Source: G963422565 sp963422565
GTDB taxonomy: Bacteria > Pseudomonadota > Alphaproteobacteria > MPNO01
DNA length: 64,000 bases
Direction: 5' to 3'
Assembly (NCBI GenBank): GCA_963422565.1
Contig: OY730228.1
Location: 2,728,001 to 2,792,000, forward strand
Part shown: positions 1 through 9,261 of the stretch, one piece after another
Numbering within the stretch: the stretch's first letter is position 1
How the letters are laid out: each line of letters starts with the position of its first letter
Translations under genes and position numbers: made by a program
Notes under the pieces: model-generated
The model's database searches: none
What the model was told of the DNA's origin: nothing
Seen by the model: only the letters and a program-made list of their open reading frames with translations

Positions 1-7
1 CGTCCAT
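1..7 (-). CDS. rplI: Start of probable 50S ribosomal protein L9 gene (cut by window edge)
   Basis: Only an ATG followed by GAC and one further base is inside the window, on the minus strand, immediately after the DUF2232 gene. L9 proteins of Alphaproteobacteria usually begin Met-Asp-Val or Met-Glu-Val, and rplI normally follows rpsF-rpsR(-DUF2232). The assignment rests on gene order and two codons, so it is an inference. Confidence 0.4.
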
Positions 8-9
8 CG

Positions 10-960
10 CTATTCCTCCTCCCCGTCGGCGCTGCGGCTGCGCGACATCCGCTCGCGCAGCCGCAGCCAGGGCTCGACGACGCCCAACGCCGCGACGATC
101 AGCGCCGGCCACCCGGAGATGACCAGGATCAGGTACACCGCAGCGAGCAGGAACGCCCGCGCCGGCCAGCGAGTCGAGACAGCATGTATAACCGACAGCC
201 CAAGAAAGAAAAAGGGAAGCAGGGCGACGATGGCCGCGTTGCCTCCGAAATCGCCAATCTGGCCCGGCAGCATCGACGCCGCCGCGGCGGCGGCGAGAAC
301 CAGGATCGACCAGGATGGGAGGATCAGCTCCGCGAACCTCTCGCCCGGCCTGATATTGGCGTTGAACCGGGCCAGCGCTCCCTGAGCGAGCAGCCCGTTG
401 ACAGCCACCATCATCTGCCAGGAGACGAGCACCAGCGCCGGCAGGAACCGCACGATCGCGCCGGCGCCGGGTAGGGCCGGCGCCCCGGGCAGGCCGGCAT
501 CCTCGGCGAGACCGCGTGTCATCTCATCGAGGAACGCGCGCCCCGCGCCCGACAGCCCCCCCTCGGTCCCGGAAAAATACAGGGCCGCGGCGCCGAGCAG
601 CGCGAGAGCGACCGCGTTCAGAACCGCGACCAGATAGCCGATCGGATACCAGGCCGTGGCGCCGTCCGCGTCCTGGCGCGACAGCAGCGCCCAGCTGGTC
701 AGCACCAGGACCGGCAGCACCGTGACAACGGCGTACAGCCCCGCGATCGGCAGCGGTAGCGCGACCGCGACGACGATCAGCCCGACGGCGCTCGCCGCCA
801 GCGCCGCGCCGCGCCCGGCGCCGAGCCCGACGGCGAACAAGGGGAGCTGCGCCAGATAGGCGAGGATCAGCGCCCCGAAGGATCCGAGCCCGACCGCAAG
901 ATGGAACGCGGCGCTCGCCGCACCCGCCAGCGCCGCCAGCAGGAGAACCCGTCCGGACAC
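10..960 (-). CDS. DUF2232 family integral membrane protein
   Basis: A 316-residue protein made almost entirely of hydrophobic segments (about eight or nine predicted membrane spans) with a short charged tail ending in three Glu residues. It matches the DUF2232 (YybS-like) family, which in Alphaproteobacteria sits between rpsR and rplI; its biochemical role is unknown. The start is GTG at 960, with only a weak purine-rich stretch upstream. It lies 21 bases after rpsR, so it is probably the third gene of the rpsF operon. The assignment rests on topology and synteny rather than on a catalytic motif. Confidence 0.75.
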   Translation of the reverse strand: MSGRVLLLAALAGAASAAFHLAVGLGSFGALILAYLAQLPLFAVGLGAGRGAALAASAVGLIVVAVALPLPIAGLYAVVTVLPVLVLTSWALLSRQDADGATAWYPIGYLVAVLNAVALALLGAAALYFSGTEGGLSGAGRAFLDEMTRGLAEDAGLPGAPALPGAGAIVRFLPALVLVSWQMMVAVNGLLAQGALARFNANIRPGERFAELILPSWSILVLAAAAAASMLPGQIGDFGGNAAIVALLPFFFLGLSVIHAVSTRWPARAFLLAAVYLILVISGWPALIVAALGVVEPWLRLRERMSRSRSADGEEE

Positions 961-981
961 TGCCCCGTCTCGGCGGCCGCG

Positions 982-1209
982 TCAGCGGATCAGGAATGGC
1001 AGGAGGGCGAGGTTGCGCGCGCGCTTGATCGCCCGGGCGAGTTCGCGCTGTTTCTTGGTCGAGACGGCGGTGATCCGACGGGGAACGATCTTACCGCGCT
1101 CGGAAACGAAGCGCTGCAACAGCCGGACATCCTTGTAATCGATCTTGGGAGCGTGGGGACCCGAGAAGGGGCAGCTCTTCTGGCGTCTGAGAAACGGCCG
1201 CCGGCTCAT
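982..1209 (-). CDS. rpsR: 30S ribosomal protein S18
   Basis: A 75-residue basic protein with the S18 core: a Cys-Pro-Phe near residue 13, then the IDYKDVRLLQRF segment and the conserved PRRITAVSTKKQRELARAIKRAR region. S18 binds 16S rRNA in the small-subunit platform as a heterodimer with S6. The length is normal. Its ATG overlaps the rpsF stop codon by four bases (ATGA), which implies translational coupling and fits the need for equal amounts of S6 and S18. Confidence 0.98.
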   Translation of the reverse strand: MSRRPFLRRQKSCPFSGPHAPKIDYKDVRLLQRFVSERGKIVPRRITAVSTKKQRELARAIKRARNLALLPFLIR

Positions 1210-1676
1210 TGCGCGGCCCGCCTGTCGGCCGGCGCGGGGCCGGTTTCCGCCGCCGGCCTGGCCTCGCCTTTCGGCGGGCCGCCGCGCGGCGGCCCGCCGC
1301 GGCCCCGATCCCGGTCGCGCCCGCCGAAGCCGCGCCCGCGTCCGCGTCCGTCCCGTCCGCGGGTCATCATCACCGAGGGACCCTCCTCCAGCGCATCGAC
1401 CCGCACCGTCAAATAGCGCAGCACATCCTCGTTCAGCCGCATCACGCGATCGAGCTCGCCGAGCGCTTCGCCCGGCGCATCGAGATTCAACAGGGAAAAA
1501 TGCCCCTTCCGGTTCTTCTTGATCCGGTAGGCGAGGGTTCTGAGACCCCAGTATTCGTTTTTCGTCACCTTGCCGCCCTTGGCTTCGACGGTCTCGGTGA
1601 ACTGCTGGGTCAGCGCCTCGACCTGGCTCGCCGATATGTCGGGCCGGGCGATATAGACGCTCTCGTAGAACGGCAC
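1206..1676 (-). CDS. rpsF: 30S ribosomal protein S6
   Basis: S6 is the small-subunit platform protein that pairs with S18. This 156-residue product starts FYESVYIARPD, the usual S6 N-terminus, and carries YWGLRTLAYRIKKNRKGHF in the middle. After about residue 105 it continues into a long Arg/Gly/Asp-rich low-complexity tail and then a Pro/Ala stretch, typical of alphaproteobacterial S6. A GTG at 1676 is chosen as the start because AAGGAG lies about nine bases upstream and an upstream extension would lack conservation. It is the first gene of the S6-S18-DUF2232 operon, with a promoter and a structured leader at 1722-1786. Confidence 0.97.
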   Translation of the reverse strand: MPFYESVYIARPDISASQVEALTQQFTETVEAKGGKVTKNEYWGLRTLAYRIKKNRKGHFSLLNLDAPGEALGELDRVMRLNEDVLRYLTVRVDALEEGPSVMMTRGRDGRGRGRGFGGRDRDRGRGGPPRGGPPKGEARPAAETGPAPADRRAAQ

Positions 1677-1721
1677 GTGGCTACGCTCCTTCGCTTTCCC
1701 GGCCGGCGGCCGACGGTTACT

Positions 1722-1747
1722 GACGCATCGGCTTGCCTGCATGCGTC
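1722..1747 (-). promoter_or_regulatory. Leader hairpin of rpsF, candidate S6:S18 autoregulatory element
   Basis: A perfect 7-bp stem (GACGCAT with ATGCGTC) encloses a 12-base loop that can form a small inner GGC/GCC helix and leaves a CCG next to the 3' arm. It begins only a few bases after the predicted transcription start and lies about 45 bases before the rpsF GTG. Bacterial rpsF leaders often carry a hairpin with a conserved CCG that binds the S6:S18 complex to repress the operon. The resemblance is by eye only. Confidence 0.4.
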
Positions 1748-1758
1748 GGCGGGGTTGC

Positions 1759-1786
1759 CTTGTAGTCCGCCCTGCGCGCAAGTCAA
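1759..1786 (-). promoter_or_regulatory. Sigma-70-type promoter of rpsF-rpsR
   Basis: Reading the minus strand, TTGACT (1786-1781) is followed by a 16-base spacer and TACAAG (1764-1759). This gives a start near 1752 and a leader of roughly 75 bases before rpsF. Both hexamers match the consensus at four or more positions. Confidence 0.55.
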
Positions 1787-1880
1787 CCGGCAGCGCCATC
1801 GGATGCGCACTATACATGCCCGCCGCCGGGACGCAAGCATGCGAACGCGCCGCGAGCCCCGAACGAGCCATCAAAACCGT

Positions 1881-1956
<76 letters not shown>

Positions 1957-2019
1957 ACCGAGGCCTCGAACTATAGCAGGATGAGGGCAGCTCCGCCACC
2001 ATCGGCGCGTCCGGCGCCG

Positions 2020-3168
2020 TCAGAACGCCCCCAGATCGGCGGCCCTCCCGACCTCCACATCGCGGTGGATGCTCGCCGAGAGCAGCAGCCCGAAGCCGGC
2101 CATCACCGACAACATCACGGTGCCGCCATAGGAGATCAGCGGCAGCGGCACGCCGACCACCGGGACGAGCCCCATCACCATGGCGATGTTGATGAAGCCG
2201 TAGAGCGCGACGGTCACCGCGATACCGAGCCCCAGCACGCGGCCGAACTGGTTGCGGATGCGCAGCGAGATGGCGGCGCTGTAGACGAACAGGATGCAGA
2301 ACAGGAGGAGGAGGCCGAGCCCGCCGATCAGCCCGAACTCCTCGGCCAGCATGGTGAAGATGAAATCGGTCTGACGCTCGGGCAGGAAGTTGAGATGGGA
2401 CTGGGTACCGTGCAGGTAGCCCTTGCCCGAGACACCGCCCGAACCGAGCGCGATCATCGCCTGGAGGATGTGGTAGCCGGCCCCGAGCGGGTCGCTCTCG
2501 GGATGGAAGAAGATCAGGATGCGCCGGCGCTGATAGGCTTCGAGCAGGAACCACAGCGCCGGCAATGCCGCCCCCAGGAGAAGCCCGGCGGCGGCGAATT
2601 TCCAGAGCGGGACGCCGACGACGAACAGCACCGCCGCGGCCCCCATCAGCAGCATGATCGCCGTCCCGAGATCGGGCTGGCGCAGCACCAGCGCCGCCGG
2701 CGCGCCGGCCAGGAGCAGCGGCGCGATCAGCGCCGACGAGCGCCGTATTCTCTCGATGCTCGCATCGCAAAAATGGCGCGCGAGCGCCAACACCAGGGCG
2801 ATCTTCATGAGTTCCGACGGCTGGAGTTGCAGCATGCCCAGATCGAGCCAGCGTCGGGCGCCCATGCCGGCGAAGCCGGCGACCTCGACCGCGATCAGGA
2901 GCAGCAGCGTCGTTCCGTAGACCGTATAAGCGTGGCGCAGCCAGAATCGGATGTCGACCAGGGCGACGGCGAACATCAACGCGAGCGCCGCACCGAAGCG
3001 CGCGAGGTGGCGCGCCGCCCAGGGTTCCCAGCTCCCGTGGCCCGCCGAGTAGAGCATCACCACGCCGACTCCGCAGATGGCGCAGAGCAGCAGCACCAGG
3101 GGCCAGTTCAGCAGCAGGAGCTTGCGGCCGAGCGGGATGCTGCCGGCGGCCGCGAGTCCGGATCTCAC
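2020..3168 (-). CDS. rodA: RodA, SEDS-family peptidoglycan glycosyltransferase
   Basis: A 382-residue polytopic membrane protein of the FtsW/RodA/SpoVE (SEDS) family, which polymerises lipid II during lateral wall growth with PBP2. Visible landmarks are GARRWLDLG, RQPDLGTAI, the periplasmic segment with GKGYLHGTQSHLNFLPE near the middle, and the C-terminal PLISYGGT motif. The start is a GTG whose bases overlap the mrdA stop (GTGA), so the two genes are translationally coupled. It is the last gene of the mreBCD-mrdA-rodA series. Confidence 0.96.
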   Translation of the reverse strand: MRSGLAAAGSIPLGRKLLLLNWPLVLLLCAICGVGVVMLYSAGHGSWEPWAARHLARFGAALALMFAVALVDIRFWLRHAYTVYGTTLLLLIAVEVAGFAGMGARRWLDLGMLQLQPSELMKIALVLALARHFCDASIERIRRSSALIAPLLLAGAPAALVLRQPDLGTAIMLLMGAAAVLFVVGVPLWKFAAAGLLLGAALPALWFLLEAYQRRRILIFFHPESDPLGAGYHILQAMIALGSGGVSGKGYLHGTQSHLNFLPERQTDFIFTMLAEEFGLIGGLGLLLLFCILFVYSAAISLRIRNQFGRVLGLGIAVTVALYGFINIAMVMGLVPVVGVPLPLISYGGTVMLSVMAGFGLLLSASIHRDVEVGRAADLGAF

Positions 3169-5090
3169 CGCCGGGCCTCCGCCAATGTGAGGCGCGCGCG
3201 CGCTGTGTTCCAACTCTTTGCGCGGTCGCCGTCGCCGTCGGCCAGGGGGCGGTCGACGCCCCGGGCGAGGGGGTCGCGTTCGAGGGTCCTGGCCATGATG
3301 TCGTTGGCGATGGGCGCCGCGACCTTCGAGCCGCCGCCGCCATGCTCGACCACCACGGCGACCGCGTAGCGCGGCGCGGCGGCCGGCGCATAGGCGACGA
3401 ACAAGGCGTGGTCCCGCTCCGTCCAGGGGCGGTCGAGATTTCTGCGGATGCCCGCGGAACGCTCCCGCTTGCTGGTCCGGCGAACCTGCGAGGTGCCGGT
3501 CTTGCCGGCAAGCTCGAAACCCTGCCTGCGAGGGATGTATTTGAAGGCCGTGCCGTAGCTCCTGTTGGCCACGGCGTGCATCCCTTTGCGGACGATCTCC
3601 AGCCAGCGCTCCGGGACGCCGAGCACCGGCGTCCCGGGATCTGCCGGCCGGTCCCCGGGCGCCTCCGGCGTCTCCATGGTCAGACGCGGCCGCACCGCAC
3701 GACCCGAGGCGAGCCGCGCGGTCATCACGGCGAGCTGAAGCGGCGTGGCGAGCAGATATCCCTGCCCGATCCCGGTGATGAGGGTCTCGCCGCCATACCA
3801 GGGCTCGTCGCGCGCCGCCCGCTTCCACGCGCGCGTCGGCACGAGGCCCGCCCGTTCGCCCGGAAGCGAGCTCAGGAGCCGTTCCCCGAAGCCGAGCTTC
3901 CGCGCCATCGCGGCGATTCGGTCGACGCCGATCCGCTCGGCGACATCGTAGAAATAGACGTCGCAGGAGCGCGCGAGGGCTTGGATCAACCCGATCCGGC
4001 CGTGCCCGCCGCGCCGCCAGCAATGAAAACGGCTGTCGCCCATCTCGACGAACCCGCTGCAGGTCACGCGGTGTCCCGGCGCGAATATTCCCCCCTCCAG
4101 CCCAGCCAGCGCGACCACCATCTTGAAGGTCGATCCGGGGGGATAGTTGCCGGAGATCGCCCTGTTGGTCATCGGCGAAAGTGGGTCGCCGTCGATCGCT
4201 CTCCAGGTCGCCGCGTCCAGACCCGATACGAACTGGTTGGGCTCGTAGCCCGGCGTCGAGGCCATCGCCAGGACATCTCCGCCGTCGATGCCGAGCACGA
4301 CCGCCGCCGCTGCCGGGTAGAGCGCCAGCCGGTTCTGGGCGAACATCTGCAACGGAAGATCGAGCGTGAGCCGGACATCCGATCCGGGGGTGGCCGGGGT
4401 GACGTTGAGCTCGCGGATCACCCGGCCGGTCGCGTCGACCTCGATCTGGCTCGTACCCGGCCTGCCGCGCAGCGCGATGTCGCCGGCCTTCTCGGCACCG
4501 ATCTTGCCGATGCGGAACCCCGGCAGCATGAGCAGCGGGTCGCCGCCCGCCTCGTCCTCGCCGACCGCGCCAACATGGCCGAGAACATGCGCGGTCTTGA
4601 CGGAATACGGGTACTCGCGCATCTGGCCGACATCGACGATCACCCCCGGAAGGTCGGGCGCGTTGATCTGGATGCGCGCAACCTGATTCCAGTCTAGGCC
4701 CTCCCGAACGACGATCGGCAGGAAGGGCTGCCGCCTGGATATTTCGGCGAGCGCATCGGCGCGCTCGTCGTCGTCGAGGCCGATCAACTGGTCGAGCCTG
4801 TCCAATGTCGCCGCGACGTTCTCCGCCCGCTCGGCGACGATCAGCACGCGGAAATGTTCGCGGTTGATCGCCAGCGCCTCGCCGAATCGGTCGAGAATGC
4901 GGCCGCGCAGCGGCGGCAGCAGGCGGAAACCGACCCGGTTGTCTTCGGCCAGCATCTTGTAGCGCTCGGATCGGATCACCTGGAGCTGATACATGCGGCC
5001 CGCCAGCACCGAGGCGACCAGCAGCTTGCCGCCGGTCAGCAGCAGCGCTCGGCGCGTCAGCATCCGCCGCGTCTCGGCGTCCCTGTACAT
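3165..5090 (-). CDS. mrdA: Penicillin-binding protein 2 (peptidoglycan transpeptidase)
   Basis: A 641-residue class B PBP: an N-terminal membrane anchor (about residues 12-32), a pedestal/dimerisation domain, then a transpeptidase domain. The active-site motifs are visible: Ser320 and Lys323 in PPGSTFKM, SCD at 375-377 and KTGT at 530-533. With RodA it forms the elongasome synthase. It lies 8 bases after mreD. The C-terminal 40 residues, after the conserved end of the domain, are an Asp/Arg-rich extension. Confidence 0.96.
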   Translation of the reverse strand: MYRDAETRRMLTRRALLLTGGKLLVASVLAGRMYQLQVIRSERYKMLAEDNRVGFRLLPPLRGRILDRFGEALAINREHFRVLIVAERAENVAATLDRLDQLIGLDDDERADALAEISRRQPFLPIVVREGLDWNQVARIQINAPDLPGVIVDVGQMREYPYSVKTAHVLGHVGAVGEDEAGGDPLLMLPGFRIGKIGAEKAGDIALRGRPGTSQIEVDATGRVIRELNVTPATPGSDVRLTLDLPLQMFAQNRLALYPAAAAVVLGIDGGDVLAMASTPGYEPNQFVSGLDAATWRAIDGDPLSPMTNRAISGNYPPGSTFKMVVALAGLEGGIFAPGHRVTCSGFVEMGDSRFHCWRRGGHGRIGLIQALARSCDVYFYDVAERIGVDRIAAMARKLGFGERLLSSLPGERAGLVPTRAWKRAARDEPWYGGETLITGIGQGYLLATPLQLAVMTARLASGRAVRPRLTMETPEAPGDRPADPGTPVLGVPERWLEIVRKGMHAVANRSYGTAFKYIPRRQGFELAGKTGTSQVRRTSKRERSAGIRRNLDRPWTERDHALFVAYAPAAAPRYAVAVVVEHGGGGSKVAAPIANDIMARTLERDPLARGVDRPLADGDGDRAKSWNTARARLTLAEARR

Positions 5091-5098
5091 CGCCGGAC

Positions 5099-5611
5099 TC
5101 AGCGCCGCGCCGCGACGGCGGCGTCGAGCTTGGAGAAGAACCAGGCCAGCAAGGGATAGGCGGCGACCGTGAGCGCCGTCTGGCAGGCGAGCGGCAGCGG
5201 GTCGATCAAGGCCGCATAGTAGGCCGCGGCGATCGGCCAATGCATGACGGCCGCCGCTGCCGCGATCAGGCCGAACGCCAGCCACCCGACGGAAAACGAG
5301 AGGGTGAGGAAGACCCGCCGCTGAAGGACGGCCGTGCCGTGGACGACCAGCAGGATCACCGCGCTCGCTCCGGGCGGCCCGCCGCTCAGGACATCCTGCC
5401 ACAATCCGAGGCATAGTGCGGCTGCGGCCGGCATGGTCCTGGGGCGGTACAGAGTCCAGTAGAACACCGCGATCAAGGCGAAGTTCGGGGCGGTTGCGCC
5501 GAGGCCCGGCAGGTGGACGGGCGCGGCCGCGATCATGACGAGCAGCGCCGTCAGGACGAACGGCACCAGATGGGCGGCCAAGCGGTCGAGCCGTTCGAGC
5601 GCGTCGTTCAT
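5099..5611 (-). CDS. mreD: Rod shape-determining protein MreD
   Basis: A 170-residue hydrophobic protein with five or six membrane spans, including ...FYWTLYRPRTMPAAAALCLGLWQDVLSGGPPG, the pattern found in MreD proteins. MreD links MreC to the RodA-PBP2 machinery in the inner membrane. The ATG overlaps the mreC stop by four bases (ATGA). It is identified mainly from topology and its invariant position between mreC and mrdA. Confidence 0.9.
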   Translation of the reverse strand: MNDALERLDRLAAHLVPFVLTALLVMIAAAPVHLPGLGATAPNFALIAVFYWTLYRPRTMPAAAALCLGLWQDVLSGGPPGASAVILLVVHGTAVLQRRVFLTLSFSVGWLAFGLIAAAAAVMHWPIAAAYYAALIDPLPLACQTALTVAAYPLLAWFFSKLDAAVAARR

Positions 5612-6492
5612 CGCCGGGCGGTCGGTTCCGGGCCGGCTCCGCGCCGGGCTTCGTCGACGGCGACTTCGCGTCGGTGGAGGATGCGTAAGAACTCGAGACG
5701 GCTCAGATCGGCGTTCAGGCGCACGCGGAAGCGGCCGCCGCCGACAGCCGACACGACCCCGACCGGCAGGCCGGGGGGGAGCACGCCGCCATGGCCCGAC
5801 GTCACGATCCGGTCGCCTTCCTTCACCGCCGCATGCTCCCGGAGGAACAGGAGGCCGGGGCGCGGGGCGTTGTCGCCCGCCAGGATCGCCCGTTCGCGGG
5901 ATCTCTCGACGACGACCGGAATGCGCGAGTTGAGATCGGTCAGCAGCAGGACCCGCGCCGACCGGGCGCCGACGCTGACCACCCGCCCGGCGAGCCCGTC
6001 GCCGGTGACCGCGGCATGGCCTTTCCGCAGCCCGGCCCGCGCCCCGGCGGCGACGATGACGGATCGAACGAAGACTCTGCCGGGGTCGGCGATGACGCGC
6101 GCCGCGGTGAGATGCGCCGACGGCTCGGGGACGAAGCGCAGCAGGGCGCGGAAGCGCTCGTTCTCGCTCGACAGCGCGCGGGCGGCGGCCTGCCATCGCA
6201 GCAGTCGCGCGTTCTGTTCCCTGAGCTCGGCGTTCTCCCGGCGCAGCCGGCCGAGCTCGACGACGCGCGACACCGCATCGTCGATCTCCGCCATCGGCCG
6301 CGCGATCGCGGTCATGATCGGCGCCACGAAGTCGACGATCCCGGCCCGCAGGCGTTCCATCACCGCCTGCTCCGCCCGGCCGAGAAGCAGCAGCCCGCAG
6401 GCGATGCCGATCAGCAGAAAATAGGTGAGCCAGTGAATCGGCCCGCGAAAGGGGGGCGCCAACCGCGCCAGCGCGCGCGTCCGGTGCCTCAT
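5608..6492 (-). CDS. mreC: Rod shape-determining protein MreC
   Basis: A 294-residue bitopic periplasmic protein. One membrane span lies at about residues 20-38, followed by a helical coiled-coil stretch (about 65-105, rich in Leu, Arg and Glu) and the two-beta-barrel MreC domain with VIADPGRVFVRSVIV, GDGLAGRVVSVG, LLLTDLNSRIPV and the C-terminal LPPGLPVGVVSAV. MreC activates the RodA-PBP2 complex. It lies about 115 bases downstream of mreB and overlaps mreD. Confidence 0.95.
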   Translation of the reverse strand: MRHRTRALARLAPPFRGPIHWLTYFLLIGIACGLLLLGRAEQAVMERLRAGIVDFVAPIMTAIARPMAEIDDAVSRVVELGRLRRENAELREQNARLLRWQAAARALSSENERFRALLRFVPEPSAHLTAARVIADPGRVFVRSVIVAAGARAGLRKGHAAVTGDGLAGRVVSVGARSARVLLLTDLNSRIPVVVERSRERAILAGDNAPRPGLLFLREHAAVKEGDRIVTSGHGGVLPPGLPVGVVSAVGGGRFRVRLNADLSRLEFLRILHRREVAVDEARRGAGPEPTARR

Positions 6493-6607
6493 GGCCCGGT
6501 CGCTCTCCCGGCGGGCGACGCGTCCGCGCTCCGCCGCTCCGCCGCCGAAGATATGCCCCGATCCGCCTCCGCGCGGCGCCCGCGCCCCAGCTTGGGGCAC
6601 GCCGCGC

Positions 6608-7648
6608 TCAGTAGGTCAGGGTAAGGGAGTCCTTCAACCGCTTTATTTCCTCGAGACACCGGCCTGTTCCCAGAACCACGCAGGTCAGCGGATCCTCGGC
6701 GACCGTCACCGGCAGGCCGGTCGCATGGCGGAGGACCAGATCGAAATTGCGCAGCAGCGCGCCGCCGCCGGTGAGCACGATGCCCTGCTCGACGATGTCC
6801 GCCGACAGTTCCGGCGCGGTGTGCTCGAGCGCCACCTTCACGGTGTCGACGATCGAACCGATCGGCTCGGACAGGCTCTCGGCGACCTGTCTTTCGGACA
6901 GCACGAGCTCCTTCGGCACGCCGTTCAGCAGATCGCGGCCCTTGATTTCCATCATCTCGCCTTCGCCATCCGCCGGCACGCAAGCCGAGCCGATATGCTT
7001 CTTGATCCCTTCGGCGCTGCCCTCGCCGACGAGCAGGTTATGGTTGCGGCGGATATAGCCGATGATCGCCTCGTCCATCTTGTCGCCGCCGACGCGCACC
7101 GAGCGCGAGAAGACGATCCCGCCGAGCGACAGGATCGCCACTTCGGTCGTGCCGCCGCCGATGTCGACCACCATGGAGCCGGTCGGCTCGGTGACCGGAA
7201 GCCCTGCCCCGATCGCCGCGGCGAGCGGCTCGGGAATCAAGAAGACGCGCCGCGCTCCGGCGCTCTCGGCCGACTCCTGAATCGCGCGCCGCTCGACCGG
7301 AGTCGAGCCCAAGGGTACGCAGATGATCACCTGCGGGCTGACGAAGCTCCGCCGATTATGCACCTTGCGGATGAAGTGCTTGATCATCTCCTCGGCGACC
7401 TCGAAGTCGGCGATGACGCCGTCGCGAAGCGGCCGGATGGCTTCGATCCCGCCCGGCGTCCGGCCGAGCATCATCTTCGCCTCGTTGCCGACTGCCAGCA
7501 CCCGCTGCCGGCCCTTCGAAGCGACGGTGGCGACGACTGACGGCTCGTTCAGAACGACGCCGCGCGACTTGACGTAGACCAGCGTGTTCGCCGTGCCGAG
7601 GTCGATCGCCATGTCGGCGGACAACCAGCCAAGTATTCTCGACAACAT
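6608..7648 (-). CDS. mreB: Rod shape-determining protein MreB (bacterial actin)
   Basis: A 346-residue actin-fold ATPase of normal length. It carries the phosphate-1 motif MAIDLGTANTLVYVK, the phosphate-2 motif VVDIGGGTTEVA and the adenosine motif LTGGGALLRN. MreB filaments under the membrane orient the elongasome. It is the first gene of the shape cluster and follows leuA by only 47 bases, so its promoter may lie within the 3' end of leuA, or the two may be co-transcribed. Confidence 0.98.
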   Translation of the reverse strand: MLSRILGWLSADMAIDLGTANTLVYVKSRGVVLNEPSVVATVASKGRQRVLAVGNEAKMMLGRTPGGIEAIRPLRDGVIADFEVAEEMIKHFIRKVHNRRSFVSPQVIICVPLGSTPVERRAIQESAESAGARRVFLIPEPLAAAIGAGLPVTEPTGSMVVDIGGGTTEVAILSLGGIVFSRSVRVGGDKMDEAIIGYIRRNHNLLVGEGSAEGIKKHIGSACVPADGEGEMMEIKGRDLLNGVPKELVLSERQVAESLSEPIGSIVDTVKVALEHTAPELSADIVEQGIVLTGGGALLRNFDLVLRHATGLPVTVAEDPLTCVVLGTGRCLEEIKRLKDSLTLTY

Positions 7649-7695
7649 CGCCGACTATGCGCTCCTTGTTCTGCGGCCCGCGGGGACGTTCCGCG

Positions 7696-9261
7696 TCACG
7701 AACCTGCTGCTGCCGCCGCCGCCGTTGCGCCGGCGGCCCGCCGCGGTATCGGCAGCTTGTTGAGCGCGTTGACATAGGCCAGCGTCGATGCGACCAGGGT
7801 ATCTGTGTCGGTGCCGTGGCCGTTGGCGGTGTGGCCCGCATCCTCCAGCCGCACCGTCACCTCGGCTTGCGCGTCGGTCCCCTCGGTCACCGCATGCACC
7901 TGATAGAGCTTGAGCCTCGCTTCGTGCGGGTAGAGCGCGCCGACCGCGTTGAAGATGGCGTCCACCGGCCCGTCACCCTCCGATGTCGTGCGGCGCCGGG
8001 ACCCCGCCACCTCGAGCTCGAGTTCGGCGGTCTGCGGTCCCACGGAACCGCAGACGACTCGCAGCGAGACGAATTTGACGTGCTGGGCGTCGCCGCTCGC
8101 CGCGTCGTCTATCAGGGCGATGATGTCCTCGTCGTAGACGGTCTTCTTCCTGTCGGCGAGATCCTTGAAACGGCGGAAGGCGTCCTGCACGGCGTTCTCG
8201 CCGAGCTGGTAGCCGAGCTCCCGGATCTTCTCGCGGAAGGCATGCCGCCCCGAATGTTTGCCCATCACCAGAGTCGAACGGGCGAGGCCGATCGAATCGG
8301 GCGTCATGATTTCGTAGGTGCCGGCATGCCTCATCACGCCATGCTGGTGGATGCCTGCCTCGTGGGCGAAGGCGTTGGCGCCGACGATCGCCTTGTTGGG
8401 TTGAATCGCGAAGCCGGTGACGTTGGAGACCAGACGCGATATGCGGGTGATGACCTCGGTGTTGATGCCGCAGCCATAGGGTATGAGATCCTGGCGCGTT
8501 CGGAGCGCCATAACGATCTCCTCCAGGGCGGCGTTGCCCGCGCGCTCGCCCAGCCCGTTGATCGTGCATTCGACCTGGCGCGCGCCCGCCTCGATCGCGG
8601 CCAGGGAGTTCGCCACCGCGAGACCGAGATCGTTGTGGCAATGCGCCGAGAAGACGGCCTTGTCGCTGTTGGGAACGCGCTCGCGCAACATGCGGATCAT
8701 GCCGCCGAATTCCTCCGGGATCGCGTAGCCCACGGTGTCGGGCAGGTTGATGCAGGTCGCGCCCGCACGGATCGCCGCCTCGACGCAGCGGCAGAGGAAA
8801 TCGGGATCGGAGCGCGAGCCGTCCTCGGGCGACCAGTCGACATCGTCGGTGAACCGCCGCGCATGGCTCACGCTGTCGATCACCGCATCGTGCACCTCGT
8901 CGGGCTTCATCTGAAGCTTGTGCTTCATATGCAGCGGGCTGGTCGCGATGAAAGTGTGGATACGCCGCCGCCGCGCCGGCGCGAGCGCGGCGGCGGCGCG
9001 CTCGATGTCCGCCCGTCCGGCGCGGGCGAGGGCGCAGATGATCGGCTCCCGGACGATCCTGGAGATCTCGTTGACCGCCTCGAAATCGCCGCTGGAGGCG
9101 ATCGGGAAGCCGGCCTCGATGACGTCGACCCCGAGCTCTTCGAGCAGCTCGGCGATACGGATTTTCTCGTGCAGGGTCATCGACGCGCCGGGCGATTGCT
9201 CGCCGTCGCGCAGCGTCGTGTCGAAAAAGACTATTCGTTCGGGTTCGGCTGTCTGGCTCAT
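7696..9261 (-). CDS. leuA: 2-isopropylmalate synthase
   Basis: A 521-residue enzyme that condenses acetyl-CoA with 2-oxoisovalerate, the first committed step of leucine synthesis. The HMGL-like TIM barrel shows FDTTLRDGEQSPG near the N-terminus and the metal-binding SAHCHNDLGLA. The C-terminal third (from about residue 385) is the LeuA dimer/regulatory domain that senses leucine. GGAG precedes the ATG. It lies downstream of ilvBNC on the same strand but after a 348-base gap, so it may have its own promoter. Confidence 0.97.
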   Translation of the reverse strand: MSQTAEPERIVFFDTTLRDGEQSPGASMTLHEKIRIAELLEELGVDVIEAGFPIASSGDFEAVNEISRIVREPIICALARAGRADIERAAAALAPARRRRIHTFIATSPLHMKHKLQMKPDEVHDAVIDSVSHARRFTDDVDWSPEDGSRSDPDFLCRCVEAAIRAGATCINLPDTVGYAIPEEFGGMIRMLRERVPNSDKAVFSAHCHNDLGLAVANSLAAIEAGARQVECTINGLGERAGNAALEEIVMALRTRQDLIPYGCGINTEVITRISRLVSNVTGFAIQPNKAIVGANAFAHEAGIHQHGVMRHAGTYEIMTPDSIGLARSTLVMGKHSGRHAFREKIRELGYQLGENAVQDAFRRFKDLADRKKTVYDEDIIALIDDAASGDAQHVKFVSLRVVCGSVGPQTAELELEVAGSRRRTTSEGDGPVDAIFNAVGALYPHEARLKLYQVHAVTEGTDAQAEVTVRLEDAGHTANGHGTDTDTLVASTLAYVNALNKLPIPRRAAGATAAAAAAGS

